Positions 46,322 through 58,942 are shown, counted from the stretch's first letter. The stretch is 64,000 bases of DNA from Cannabis sativa (GCF_029168945.1 NC_083606.1:15464041-15528040), one strand, 5' to 3'. The notes: a model not told the origin generated them from the letters alone. Numbers and translations are program-made.

Positions 46322-48316
46322 TGTAACACCCTAACTAGCATAGGCGTGTTAGCGTCATTTTCAACGTACTGTGCAGCTCGTTGCTAATCAACGAGGTTAT
46401 TAGAAAAATGTGATTAATTAAATTTTTTCTTTTTAATTAAAACATAACATATTATACTTATAAAATTCCAGGATCCCATTTGCAAAATACAATTAGAAAA
46501 GTTTGCTATTTATTTACAAAAGATTTGTCGCCTAGCGACTAAACAACAGAAGCCCTGATGTCCCGAGGATCGTACGCTCCAGGCCTAACCGCCTCGACAT
46601 GTACAATCTTCACCTGCTCGCTCTCACGGCTCCTCAGCTTTAGCCGTGCCCTTACCTACACATAGCAATAGCATTGTGAGTCGACAGACTCAGTAAGAAA
46701 AGCATAACATAATAAACATACTAAAATCTCGGGTTATCATCAAGCGCCCATACACCTAACCATAACCCTAACTGAATCAGGAACGTCCTTGACAAAGTAT
46801 GATTAACCGTGAATCCAGCCTATACTTTGTACTCTAATCGCACTGATGTGGTAGCAGTTAATCCATATTATTTGATAGCCTAGCATATATCTGATAATAT
46901 CTCAGTGCAACTCTATGTACACCTCACTGTTGTCCTGATATGCTAATCTGATGGCTATATAAAATTTGCCTAACATATATCTAATATGTTATTCTGACGG
47001 CAACTAACATGTACGCTAAACATGTATAAGCATATGCATGACATTATACTAATCTTACCTCGATTCCGAATTCAGGTGTGCCGGTTAACCTGAGTGGAAC
47101 AGCTACTCGGCGACTTACAGGCTCCTAAATCACATCAATCGTAACATAGGTGAGTGATACGCTAAATCACTTTCCGGGGACTTAAACTTGAAACTAAAAG
47201 TTTCCCTATCGATAAATAACATGGCAATACCCTACATAACACAAAAATGGCAAAAACTAGGGTTCCCAAAATTGCCCCAACCGAAATTCCGGTTCTGGAA
47301 AAAAATTCCTGGGAGCCAACCGGAATTCCGGTTCCTACAGGCCCCTCTGAACCGGAATTTCGGTTCAGTGCAGGAATGACCAGAAATTCTATAACTCAAC
47401 CAAAACAACCCCAATCCACATGAAACCTTCCATACCTGTTCTAAGCATCCTAAAGATCAATTACAAGCAACAAAACCAATACCCAAACTCAAAAAGAAGA
47501 AATGCCATTGATGAGCCAAGCTTGAGTTCAAAAACTCAAAGCTTGCTCATCCAATAAACTAGCTATCAAAACCTGCTCAAACCACCCTATATTACCATAA
47601 TATAGCTACAGAAAACATAATCTAACAACAGCAATAAGAACAGCAAGTAAAACAACATTTCATGCAAAACTCCATTTTCTTACAATTCAAGCAACTAAAA
47701 AGATTGAAGCTAAGAACTTACCTTGGCTTGGATACACTTGAATTTAGCTAAAGATCACTTAGAATTGATGAAGAAAACTCAAACCCTAGCAGCCCTAGGA
47801 ATTTTCGAGAGAGAGAGAGCTTTGAGAGAAATATGATTTTGCTTCTTTTTCCTTATTTTTGTAAAATGATTAATAAAATGGTTTTATTTGGATTATTATC
47901 AGCCAAATATAATTAATAGAATCTCATAATAAAAAGCAACTAAGTACACTAAAGGACAAAATACATATGGGGCAAAATGACCATTTTGCCCCTCCCACAC
48001 TAACACAACATAAAAGGTACTAAGGGTATTTTGGGAAATTCTAAATTCCCTAATAAACTCGAAATTCCCAATGTCTAACTATACCGCCCCGCTATACTAA
48101 AATACTAAGATGTGATTCTACTAAGCCATACACCGCATTCCAATATTGCCGGGCACTGAACATGCAAAATTATGAAATTTCTATATATGACATATAAAAT
48201 GCATTCTGAATTCAAATAAATCACTATAAATTAATAATTTAAAGTTAAAAAATAATTTTCATAATTAAACCCTAATTATCTGCTAATTTCTAAATTTAAG
48301 CTAAGCGGTCTTTACA
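46322..48316 (-). repeat. 5' LTR of gypsy-2
   Basis: It is 1,995 bases, TGTAAAGACCGCTTAGC to GGGTGTTACA on the minus strand. Like gypsy-1 it has a cluster of CCGGAATTCCGG-type palindromes at 47280-47370. No matching second LTR is present. Confidence 0.88.
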
Positions 48317-48458
48317 GTTAGACACATGTAACTCGATTGGTGAAATAGTATCTCTCTCCAAAAAAGCATATTTTTTTTTACCGCCGCGCAAAGAAAATAT
48401 TTTGTTGCGAATGAACAAGATATTGAGGAATTTTTCATACGTAAAATCATAATTATTA

Positions 48459-48990
48459 TACTACAAGAAAATAGGTTTTCAGCGACTAAATTTTTGTGAC
48501 TAAATCAACTTAGTCACTAATAGTTAGCTTTTATGACTAATATTTAGTCGCAGACATATTTAGTCATAAAATAATTTAAATGGAACCAAAAGAATCAACG
48601 ACTAATTTTTAGTCACTGTTTGCTATTTTTAGTTACTAAATTTGTACTTAGTCACTGAAACTTTGGCGCCAAATTAATAGTTGTGGCGGGAGTACTAAAT
48701 TTTGGTGACTATAGTCACTAAAAATCCTCAATTTGTGACAAAATGTTTGGTCGGTAAATATTAAAGAGTTTCAATGACTAAAATATTAGTCCTAAAAAAT
48801 TTATACTTACATTTATTAATAATGGTTTATATATACCAACTAATTATTTAGTCACGATAAAATATAAAAACTAAATTAATATGTTTAATGTATATTATGT
48901 CACTACAAATATTTTAGCTGCTAAAAATACAATACTAGTGAGCTATAAAGGAGCAAATAATATATAAGCTCAGTAATAAGCTAATTAACA
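48459..48990 (+). mobile_element. CACTA-like terminal region
   Basis: TACTACAAGAAAATAGGTTTTCAGCGAC resembles a CACTA terminal repeat with the first C changed. About 500 bases follow with recurrent TTAGTCACTAA and GTGACTAAA motifs in both orientations, like CACTA subterminal repeats. No opposite end is found. Confidence 0.5.
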
Positions 48991-49240
48991 AACTTATATA
49001 TATGTTCATAAATTGTTTTTCTATTGAAAAGATCATACTGAGCATTTTGTTTTTGTAAAAATCAATTTAAATTTAAAATAACATAATGAATTAATATATA
49101 ATATTATTTAGATATTTTATCATATTAATAAGTGATAATTGTTATTCTTAGATTTTTTTATTTTTAAAATTTATTATTTTGACTTGCCTAATAATTAGTT
49201 ATTTCTGTTAGCTATTTCTGTGCATATTTTTTTTTTCATT

Positions 49241-49470
49241 ACTATAAAATTGGCTTTTCCCAACAGTTAATAAGGGGTCAATTATGAAAACTGTTAGAAA
49301 AAGTAAGGGGAGATTTTTTCCAACAGTTTAGAACCGAAGCAAAGAAACTGTTAGGAAATATTAATGCCAACGGTGGAGAATCGTGGCAATACTAAATGGA
49401 TATTTAAAAAAAGAAAACAGTGGATTCCAACAGTTTATAACAATATATAACTGTTGGAAAATATTCTTTT
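49241..49470 (+). mobile_element. Second CACTA-like end with CCAACAGTT repeats
   Basis: CATTACTATAAAATTGGCTTTTC is followed by at least six CCAACAGTT/AACTGTTGG-type motifs in about 220 bases, both orientations. That pattern is typical of subterminal regions of CACTA elements. The other end would lie right of 50680 or is lost. Confidence 0.45.
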
Positions 49471-49738
49471 TAATATAAAAACAAAGTTTTAGATTTAGAA
49501 AAAATTGTTTCCCAAAAAAAATTGTATTTAATAAAAGAAAATATTAAAATAAAGTTTCAGATTTAAAAAAAAAAAATTATTTTTCTTACTTAATAAAAAA
49601 AATTTGTCTTTAATAAAATAAAATAAAAAAAAATAGATTTAAAAAAATAAAATTATCTAATGAATTTATAATTTGAGAATTTATAAAATTGGGAAATTTG
49701 AAATTTATAATCCTTCATCGTATAAGAAAAAACCAAAA

Positions 49739-49893
49739 TGCAGAAACCCTAATTTCACTCTGCCCTCAGCTCGATCTTCCTCTCCGATCGTCTCTCTCTC
49801 TCCGATCGTCTCTCTTCGACCGCAGAACGCACCTCCATCCCCTGGCTGAGCTCACATCTGGCGTCCCTCTCTGTGATCTTCCCTTTGCCTTTT
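49739..49893 (+). other. Leader-exon-like segment upstream of the kinase fragment
   Basis: A GC- and pyrimidine-rich stretch starting AACCCTAATTTC, with a duplicated TCTCTCCGATCGTCTCTC, ends at a perfect splice donor GTAAGT (49894). It looks like a plant 5' leader exon, but only 56 bases separate it from the next acceptor, too short for a normal intron. Confidence 0.45.
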
Positions 49894-49949
49894 GTAAGTT
49901 TTATCTTTCTAGATCTTTTTTTATAATTTTTTTTATTGGGCTATCTCAG

Positions 49950-50118
49950 AAAGGTGATATGTACAGCTTTGGTCTCTTGCTTTTGGAAGTTCTTACCGGA
50001 AGAGCTCCTTCGCAGTACCTTTCTCTGCCCAGTACTTGGCCTAATCGCGTTGAGGATGAAGAACAGGCTTTGGACCTCCCGAAATGGGTTCGATCAGTTG
50101 TCAAGGAAGAGTGTACAG
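49950..50118 (+). pseudogene. Receptor-like kinase exon fragment
   Basis: This is part of the C-lobe of a plant receptor-like kinase, a membrane signalling protein. The frame contains GDMYSFGLLLLEVLTGRAPS (subdomain IX; the usual D-V-Y-S-F-G has Met for Val) and then DLPKWVRSVVKEE, the W-V-x-S-V-V-x-E-E pattern seen in LRR receptor kinases. It is bounded by a CAG acceptor at 49949 and a GT donor after 50118, as a real internal exon would be. No preceding kinase subdomains or following exon are found nearby. The position next to CACTA-like ends suggests gene-fragment capture. The longer frame 49689-50129 joins it to noncoding leader. Confidence 0.75.
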
Positions 50119-50680
50119 GTAATGAATAATGCTCTGTTTTATTTATTTATAAATATCATTTTTTATTGTTTTAAAATTCTGGATTATTGAATTGAATCAA
50201 GGTTGTTTGGATGCCGAGAAAACAGAGAACCATTGAGAATAATGACCTGTTCAATTAGCTTTTGTTTTTATTAATTTTATATATGAATTATAAAGATGAA
50301 GAATGAGTCAAATCTGTATGTGAGTAATTTTTGTCAAAAAAAGAAAACTTGGAATTGTTTCTTATTGTTAATCCATTGGTTGGTAGCTGAGAAAGTAGAA
50401 GAATCTATAACTGAGACTATATAATTTTGTCTTTACAATTGTTTTTTCTGTCTCTTATGCTAAGTTTGATTATGATTGATAAAATTTCCATATGAATTAA
50501 CTGATTTATTGAAAAATGCTGATAAGATGATCGATCATTGATTTAACTGCTATATTTCATTGTTATATGAAGTAAAACTGACTAAATTATAGTTTCTCAT
50601 TAGTATTATAAATGTCATTTTGGAAGTAGATTTTTTGGTGCAACATAAAAAGGTTATATTTGGCTGTGAAAAGAAATGGA
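50119..50680. other. Noncoding stretch after the kinase fragment
   Basis: Intron-like T-rich sequence with no recognised exon. It continues on the far side of element 3 at 60845. Confidence 0.5.
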
Positions 50681-52495
50681 AAATTAAACACATATAAAGT
50701 TAAGAAAACCTTACATTGATGCAGCGGAATTAATGTCTCCTTCCGCTCAGATCTCTAACCCTTGTATCCTTTCTGTAGCAGAGTATAATCAAGATCTGAG
50801 CCCAAATGCCCTTCTTCTTCAAGTTTGATCCTTCACAGTCTTCCAATCTATGATTGAGTTACTGCTTGCTGTGTGTGGGCACTTACTCTTTCACTACGGT
50901 TCGAAATTGATGAAGGGAAAAGAGAAGAGAGGGTTTTGGCCACGTATAGAAAGTGGGGAAGGCTCAGTTTTTCTGAAGAGAGAAATTTCTGTCAGAAAAC
51001 TAATGAAAAACATATATTTGACTGAGCCATCACTTTCTATTTATAGACAACTACTAGCTTTAGGTTAGGAATTATTTGGCATTAAAATAATAAAAAAATA
51101 AATTTGAAAATCCACAATAAGTGGCTGACCATGGTGTGTTAGTGGGCTCCACTTAATTTTGTAGTTTTATCAAATTTTATTTCTATTTTCTCAAAAACGC
51201 CAATTTTTCAATTCTAACATTTTAAATGCCAAAACTAATTATTTAATAACTAAAATAGATTATTAAATAATATTGTCATTTAATTTAATTATTAATTAGA
51301 CATATAAAATCCATTAATAAATAAATAAACCAAGAAACTCTTTTCTTTACAATTTCACCCCTGTTTAGTGAAAATTCATAAAATTAGACATAGTCTAACT
51401 TTAGAATTATAATTGATCAATCACGAATCAATTAATGAGTCTTACAAGCAGAATGTTCTCAACTAGAATGGGGACCATGGATCTATATGCTGAGCTTCCA
51501 ATAAGTGAATCAAATTTACCAAGTAAATTCCTACTTATTAATTCTTCATTGAATCCACTCTTAGAACTTAGAATTGCACTCTCAGACTTATATAGAGCAT
51601 ATTATATGTTTCACGATATCAATATGCTATCTCATTTAACCATTGTTATAATCTTATTGTGATTTAAAGATTCTCTATATAGATGATCTACATCGAGATG
51701 GGATTTCTTTACCGTTCTCACCCCTCAATGTATTTTGCCCCTTAAAATACTTAGCTACCTGTAAATGGTGTTTAGTGATCTAATAATTAGTCAGTTAAAC
51801 AAGAGCTCATCCATTTACTTCTATTTGCTAAGCTGGAAGGGAATCATCACTTGACTTCTATACACCAGTAGAAGCTATAGATTCCATATATATGTTCAGC
51901 ACTCCCACTCAATCATACTATCATGTTCCCAAAATATACGTATCACCCTGACCTAAAAGTAGGCTTAACTAATAAATTAAAGAACATGAATAGTACTCCT
52001 GAGTTGAGCCTAAGCATATCAGGATTTAGATTCTTTTAATCTTAAGATCAACTACTGATATTGACTTGGAAAGATATATATAACGTTAAGTTTGTAATAT
52101 CTTAACTTAGTTGCAATATCGGTCCAGTCCAATGTATACTCCATACATTCGAAACTAGTATACATTACTAATGTCCTGGAAAGAACATAACACTTACTCC
52201 AAGTGTAAGTATACATCATCGCTGATTATCACATTAGTGTAAATCCAATAACACTGATGAAACAGGGACCAAGTCTTTTGATTCATATGATCACAATCAC
52301 ATTCCACTGTGTTGGCGATACTATAATTGTGAATAAACATATGATCTGGATTTAACTGATTTTGTGTGTGTGAATGTAATAAACATATTAAACCATTAGC
52401 ATGTAAAATTCATGCAAACATCAATCACTTCAAATTTCTTACATTGATAACTAATCAGATTGTAGAGAGTTTTATTTAGGGCATAAAACCCAACA
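50681..52495 (-). repeat. LTR B2 (3' LTR of element 3), outer end missing
   Basis: It matches LTR B4 from AAATTAAACACATATAAAG onward and ends GGGCATAAAACCCAACA. About 100 bases including TGTTGGAAT are absent at the left. Confidence 0.88.
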
Positions 52496-52497
52496 AA

Positions 52498-52506
52498 CTC
52501 CCACTT
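52498..52506 (-). other. Polypurine tract of element 3
   Basis: CTCCCACTT, reading AAGTGGGAG on the minus strand, two bases from the 3' LTR. Confidence 0.85.
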
Positions 52507-54280
52507 GCACTAATATAAAACAAACTGTGCAAATAGATCCATCTGATGTCTTGATCTTCAGATCAAGTGTAGTATATTTGAATCCACCCAATCTTCTGGA
52601 AACTAGTTCATAAATTCACTTATAAACATCCTTTACTATATGCTTTACTCATCAAGGGATACTGAAATCTTTACTGTTTTGAAAGTACATCTGAATTAAC
52701 AGAAGACATATCTCTCATATTTTAAAATATGGAATTGAGATAATACAGTGTAGACTTTTCTTCAGCAATATAACTTTCTGGTATTTTCGAAATTTACAAA
52801 GTTATAACTCTTCTCTTGTAGAGCTTGAATTATTATAGAATAATTCCTCCGCCCCCAATGTAAGCACCATATCAAAGATCTCAAAATGAGTTGGTGAGAT
52901 ACCAGGACAACTGATACACAGTTCCTTAATATCTAACATATAGATCACTTTCATAAATCTTTCTTGAATATCTTCTAATGTTCCCTATTTGATTACATCT
53001 CAGATAGCTCCCACTTAATAGAAGATGTCTGGTTAAATAATACTTTTAACCTCTGATTGTTTGGAGAGTTACCTAGTTGTGACTTTTGTATTAGTCTGAA
53101 ATTTTAAGCCAAGACTAAGTCATCAACATAGCAGACTAGTATTTGAAGTGAAAAATACATGCGAGAGATAAAGTAATCAAAATTAAGATACCATAAAATT
53201 TCATGAGGATTAAGAATTCTAGGTTCAAGTCATTCGAATAGATTGAACTAGAGTTCTCTATCTTATTCCCATAATTTTGATAACTTATACCTATCCATGT
53301 GTATGGTTAGATTTGCTTTTCAGTAGTGTTCTTAAGTACCTATAACAAGTATCAACCTGATGAAGATGGGTATACAATTTTAAAATTCTCCTACTCAATT
53401 AAGGTAGTGTGAAACTTTAACAAAGAACTTTCATAGGTATCAAACTTTTACTTACAATAGTAAAATCGAAATAGAACATACAATCAAGATCAAGGATTTA
53501 TATTGATAATAGCTAACTCATTATATTACTTCCATGTTTAAAGAAAATATGTGTTACATAGGGAATTGTGGAATAGACTCCACCCCTAAGAATATACATA
53601 TAGGGTACTTGTGGATAACCTCCACCCCTAAGTATGTAGAGATTATGATCCACCCCTAAAGGTTGTAAAGATCATGATTCTCTAAGTGTGATAGAGTTTA
53701 TGTGGAGTTGAATACTATCCAGAGTTCATTAGATATAAAAGATTGTTGAACTGCATAGTTTTCTTAACTTTTCTCCACCCCTATCAGATCAAAAGATCCT
53801 TTTATTAAACAAATTCTTAATAATTGTATTAGAATGAACAATTATTAATAAACATAGAAATAGTTTCTAGTGTTTATTTAATAACTCTATGAGGAGTTGT
53901 TAATATTATGGAATTTGCATCAATAATAAAAACACTTACACATACAAACATATAAATATAATGTGGTAATAATTGATGAAGATAAATTAATGAAGCTCCA
54001 TCTCATAAATTGTAATGGTGATTTCGAAAATAATAGAAACTTTATGAGAAAAACAGGGATTAATATCCCTAACTAAAATTTGAAATCCAAATTGTCTTTA
54101 AACTAAAACAATTGATTCAAAAAATAAATTGAAGAGCTTCATCTTCATCTGGACGATTTCACCCCTGGTCCAGCTTTCCGATCCAACTCATTTGAGTTCA
54201 AGCAGCTTGGCCTATAAGAAGAAGAAAACAAATAAACAAAGTTAGTCCAGAATCATAAATCCAATTGGATAATAATTCAC
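52507..54280 (-). pseudogene. Element 3 decayed pol region
   Basis: Only about 1.8 kb remain where a copia pol needs about 3 kb or more. The integrase motif is recognisable at 53771-53800 as S-D-R-G-G-E with a TGA just before it. The stretch 52507-53060 aligns loosely with the RT/RNase H remnants of element 1. Repeats of CTCCACCCCTAA near 53580-53660 are a local expansion. No frame is usable. Confidence 0.6.
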
Positions 54281-54287
54281 TAAACTC

Positions 54288-55154
54288 TTAAAGTTTATAA
54301 ATAGAAACACCTTGTTTCTTTGCAAGAAGTTTAGGACATTGGGGTTTCCAATGACCTTTCTCATTGCAGTAGAAACACTTTCCTTTAAGTGTAGCATCAC
54401 CAGAAGGAACAGTCTTTTTATGCTTCATGGCTTTTGTTCGCTTCTTGGTGTTCTTCCACTTCTTCTTCGATTTGGGTTTCGAAGCATAGGCAACATTTGC
54501 TTTAGGTTTCATCGTCCCATTACCATTCCCAGGATTATGAGGTTTACTCCCTTTCTTCTTGGGTCCTCCAATCAAATTTTCATAAGTTTGAAGGTCATTG
54601 ACTAATTCATGAAAGTCAATTTCCTTCTTGTTCATGACATAATTTGATGTATATGGTAGAAATGCTGGAGTCGGGCTATTCAAGATAAGACTTACTTGAG
54701 TAGCACTGTCCATTTCAGCACCATGATCCTGGGCTTCTTAGAAATAACTCGCCATGAGGAGAACATGGTCACGCGCGTTTTGATGAGGTTCCATCCGTGC
54801 ATTAATGTACTTCTTAGTCGCGTCAAAGCGTGACTGAAGTGATGCCTTACCGAATAGCTCATTTAACTTCGTCATAACTTCAGCAGCCTTCTCGGTTTTA
54901 GAAAACCGAGTTTTGAGGGTGTCAACCATGCTGGAAAGCATAAAGTATAGAGCTTTGTCATTTGCTTTCTGCCAACGCTCATACTTTTCTTTCACAGCTT
55001 TGGATGCATTATGCCCAGGCACTTTAGGTGACGGCTCAGTTAAAACAAACAAGACACTTTCTCCTATGAGAGCAATATTAATGTTCTCATTCCATTTAGG
55101 AAAGTTAGATCCATTCAGCTTATTTTCAGTCAACAGTGATAACATGGGATTCAT
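54288..55154 (-). pseudogene. Element 3 copia gag with CCHC knuckle, one internal stop
   Basis: This is the gag-type structural protein of a Ty1/copia element. From the Met at 55154 the frame contains LNGSNFPKWNENI, the typical N-terminal copia gag W motif. It continues with the KALYFMLSSM and LFGKASLQSRFDATKKYINA regions of the gag core. A TAA at 54738-54740 interrupts, and the same frame goes on (EAQDHGAEMDSATQVSLIL) to a basic linker and the knuckle CFYCNEKGHWKPQC. It ends at 54288. Total 288 codons, about normal for gag. One C-to-T change (CAA to TAA) would explain the stop. Elements 1 and 2 lack this whole segment. Confidence 0.92.
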
Positions 55155-55189
55155 ATTGATAATACAGGATACTACAAAATAATAGAAAT

Positions 55190-58100
55190 CAACAAGTAGA
55201 AATCAATAATGGTTTAACACAAAATCAATTCAGAAATTATAAGTAGGAATGATTTGAGAAAATACTTAAAAAATTCAATCCTAAATAATTTCCAAGGTTT
55301 TTTAATAAACTGATATCAGTGTCCCGTTTAGGCGAGAGTCAAAGTTACCATCTATTGAATAGAGTTGTCAGCTCATCTAAAATGTTAAACATTCTAGTAA
55401 CCTTTTATTCGATCAAGATTGGAATCCAGTGTTGTCCCGTTTAGGCGTGAGTGAAGGCTATTCTATCTTATGAGCTACTACCATTGTTTCGCAATTTGCA
55501 AGTCAAATATGGTCTCCACCATTAGGGTGATCTATACCATATAAAACACTTACAAACTACTTATCTTTCGAGATTAAACGGTGTGAAATTGCTAATGAAC
55601 GTTCCTTTATTAGGGAGGATTACTCACTAAAACAAACGCGATGTAAAACCCACAATGGAGATCGAATATCTTAATAATAATAAAGCTCATTCTTTAAAAT
55701 GTATTTTCTTTATTATTCTAATAAATAAATTCTCATTAAATTCGTAATTAAGAACTAAAATTCAAAAATAAGAATTTAATATAATATTTATAAAATTATA
55801 CTTAGATGGTGAATGAAATAAAATTAATTATTTCCATCTTAGTAATAATCTTAAATATAAATATTAAGAAAATTAATTTAAGTTGAATTAAATTAGATTA
55901 ATTAGCAACTTAAAAAATTTCCTTGAGAATGTATTTATTGTATTCGAAAAATAAAGTATAATAACTATACACAATTTTCGAAAATAATAATAAAATTAAA
56001 AAAAAATACTTAAAGCAAAAATATCACCTATCTAGATTTTCTTTTGACTAATTAATTCAATTTCTAATAATATATATTTTAAATTTAATTATTTTAAATT
56101 AATCAATTAAATGAAAAAATCATTGATTGAAGTTGGCCCAAGAATTAATAAATAATTAATTTACAACTCAATCTATTTTTCAAGATAAATTCAAAAATAT
56201 TGCATAAATAAAATGCAATTTTCGAAATTAATTAATAAAATAAAGAAATATATATATATTTTGAAAATTATTTAAATTTAGGTTGAAAAAATAAATTTCA
56301 CCCTAAAAATAATTTTCTATTTAATTAAGTGTCATGAAAAATAAATATTTAAGTATCATGATGAAAATCAACTTAGATATTTAAATTTTTCAAGTTAATT
56401 AAATGTATTAAATTCAAGAAATAAATAATTAAGTGTAGAGAAGGCTTAATTATTAATTTCTAGTTTAATAGTAGGAAAAATATACTTAAATAAAATTGTA
56501 CCAAAATTAATTATTTAAATAATTAATTTCACAATGTATAAAATTTTCCTATTTAAATATTAGAAATAATAAGTAGTCTAGAAATTACTATCTAGAAAAT
56601 ATCTTATTTGACTAAGTATCTTTTCAACAAAAATTTGAAAAACTATCTATTTTAGGTTAATAGAAAAAATCTAAAACATAAATAATTTCAAATTTAGATT
56701 TAATTAAATATCAAAAATTAAGTTATAACCACTTAATTTGAAGATATCTTTTTAAGTTAATATTCGAAAAGATATTAACCTAAAAAATATCTAAAATATT
56801 CCATTTAAAGTTAATATTCGAAAAGATATTAACTTAAAAAAAATATCTTAAGAATCTTTAATAACTAATTCCTAGGATTCCTCAACTTGATTTAAAATTT
56901 AAATCAAATATTAAAATTTAAGTTAGATAAGAAAAACCAGTTGATACAACTAATTTATAACTTAAATAAGAATATTTAATTAAATAAGCTCCAGAAAGAA
57001 TCTAGTTAGTTAAAATTCTATATTTAATTAAATACAAGAAAAATACAAATAGTTTGTCTAGAAATAATATCTAAAACTAAAAGTGTTTTTCTTAAAATTA
57101 ACTTTAAAATATTAAAATGAAAATAAATTTTCATATATTTTAAAAGTTAATTATGTTGCTAATTCAATTTTATTTGGTCAAACTAATATAATTAACCTAG
57201 TACAGTTATTCAAATCAGGCAAATGGGCCTTCACAATTGGGGTAGTTCATGTGAGGGGGTGCTGGGTTCAGTATGTCGTATCCACTTCTATGGCTCCCAA
57301 CTCTCACACAAGGCCCAAAAGAGATGAATTTAACCTTAAAATAAATAACTGTTATTAATAGAATAGGTCCAATAACTAATGGACCTTAAATAAAATCTAT
57401 CATGGTGTGACATTTTATTTAGCAACAACCTATATGCATATATATAATAAAATAAACACATAGGCTCACACAGGTACACACTTGGATGGATCCTATCATG
57501 TTGCTAGGTCATACACAGATGAAAGAAGATTGTAAAATTTACCTGTTACAAATTATTAACTTGACAAAGGGAGCCATGAGTTAAAATCATATCATTGGAT
57601 CTGTCTACAAGTTAACCATGGCTATTTGCAATCAAGTAATAATAGGTTTTGAAAACTTACATATAAGCTAAAATCATATACTCCTGCAACAAGGTTAGCT
57701 GGATAGTTGGAAGTATGATTTATTTAATTTTAAATAAATAAATTTCGAAATTAATAATTAAATAAAAAAATATTTAATTTTGAAAAATAAAATAAATAAT
57801 AATATTAATTTATTTTTCAAAAAATAAAAGAAATAAAATTAATTTTAAATTTCAAAATTGTAAAAAAAATATTTAAAATTAAACCTACAATTTTGAAAAA
57901 TTAGGTTTCAACTAACCTAAATATCATTTCAAAATTTGCTAACTACTTTTAAAAATTAAATGTTATTTTATAAATAAAAATTAGAAAAGATAAATTAAAT
58001 ATCTTTTTCAGATTTTGAATTTAATTTAAATAAATAAAATAACAAAATTTAAAAGTTAGAAAAATATCTTACATCTATTTAAAATTACATGATTATAGTT

Positions 58101-58930
58101 ATCTTATTTTAAATTTAAATAAGGTCAAAATATTTAAAAAAAAATAATTTAAAAAATTTAATATCTGACCTTAAATTTAAAATTAAGATAAGATATAATC
58201 AAATTTAAAAATAAGATAAATAATTAAGCAAAAAGATAGATATTTACTAATTTCAAATTCAAATTACACTAATATCTTGAATTAAAATAAAAAAAATATA
58301 TATTAAATTAATTCATTATGATAATTAGAATTGAATTAGGAATAGTAAATCTATAAATACAAAACTACACAAAAAATCGGAAGTTAATTCCATGAAAAAG
58401 CATGAAAAAATGAAAAAAAAAAAAAACGAAAAATTTTGGGAGCTGTACGGACAGTATGCCAAGCATACTGTCCACGTTGGCATACTGTCCACGCGCGCGT
58501 CCCTTGGAGACAGCCGAGAAACCTCGGCGAAACAGGGGACTTTGCAGGATTTGCGCGCGCGTAAGGGGGGATCAAACGAGGTCCGCGCGCGGTTTCAGAC
58601 AAAATCTTGTCTAAATGCACCTGTGACCGAGCATGACTCGGATCCGCGCGCGCGTGAGGGTGCACAATCACCTTATCTTTTTTCGAATCTTCAAAAAATT
58701 ATAACTAATTCAAATTAAATCGAAATTGAGTTCTGTAAAAAAGTAACTTGCTTAATTTTTTCCATACTATCCAATAAAAATAATTCCAGAAACAAAATCG
58801 CAATTATTTTTCACGAAAATTTACAAACATCAATCAATCATCATATAATACTCAATACAACATGAAACCATCCAAATAACAAACAATCGTTTTAAAGTCC
58901 AAATTTCATGCAAGTAAATCAATTAGCATG
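55190..58930 (-). other. Element 3 long AT-rich leader
   Basis: It is noncoding, with the same islands as elements 1 and 2: two clear array motifs (GTCCCGTTTAGGCGAGAGTC at 55321 and a relative at 55434) plus a weak third near 55509; hairpin modules, for example near 56131-56175; a conserved island at 57215-57315; and a splice-like mini-exon near 57656-57688. A GC-rich block at 58440-58670 is special to this copy. Confidence 0.75.
58440..58672 (-). other. GC-rich block in element 3 leader
   Basis: About 230 bases with five CGCGCG-type runs, a CAGTATGCCAAGCATACTG inverted repeat (58451-58469) and a repeated GCATACTGTCCACG. It replaces roughly 60 bases of the equivalent place in elements 1 and 2 and lies about 260 bases from the primer site. 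Frames on both strands cross it (95 and 108 codons), but neither resembles a protein. Confidence 0.7.
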
Positions 58931-58942
58931 ACTCTGATACCA
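58931..58942 (-). other. Primer binding site of element 3
   Basis: Minus strand TGGTATCAGAGT, one base off the initiator tRNA-Met complement, two bases from the 5' LTR. Confidence 0.9.

Larger units (their letters stand above)
46171..48316 (-). mobile_element. Gypsy-2: 5' LTR and leader of a Ty3/gypsy element
   Basis: A relative of gypsy-1. The leader 46171-46306 matches gypsy-1 (CTTCCTAACA, CTTACTGAACCGTGAAACGAG, TTGTACATGTCATGAC), followed by primer site and LTR. Gag and pol are absent because the Athila-like element and the later rearrangement replaced them. Confidence 0.88.

Noticed and set aside
49689..50129. 146-codon frame read as one protein
   Set aside because: The first half is leader-like noncoding DNA and a short intron-like piece; only 49950-50118 resembles a kinase.
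58384..58718. 95- and 108-codon frames on opposite strands
   Set aside because: Both are open only because the block is GC-rich; composition is biased and no domain is recognisable.
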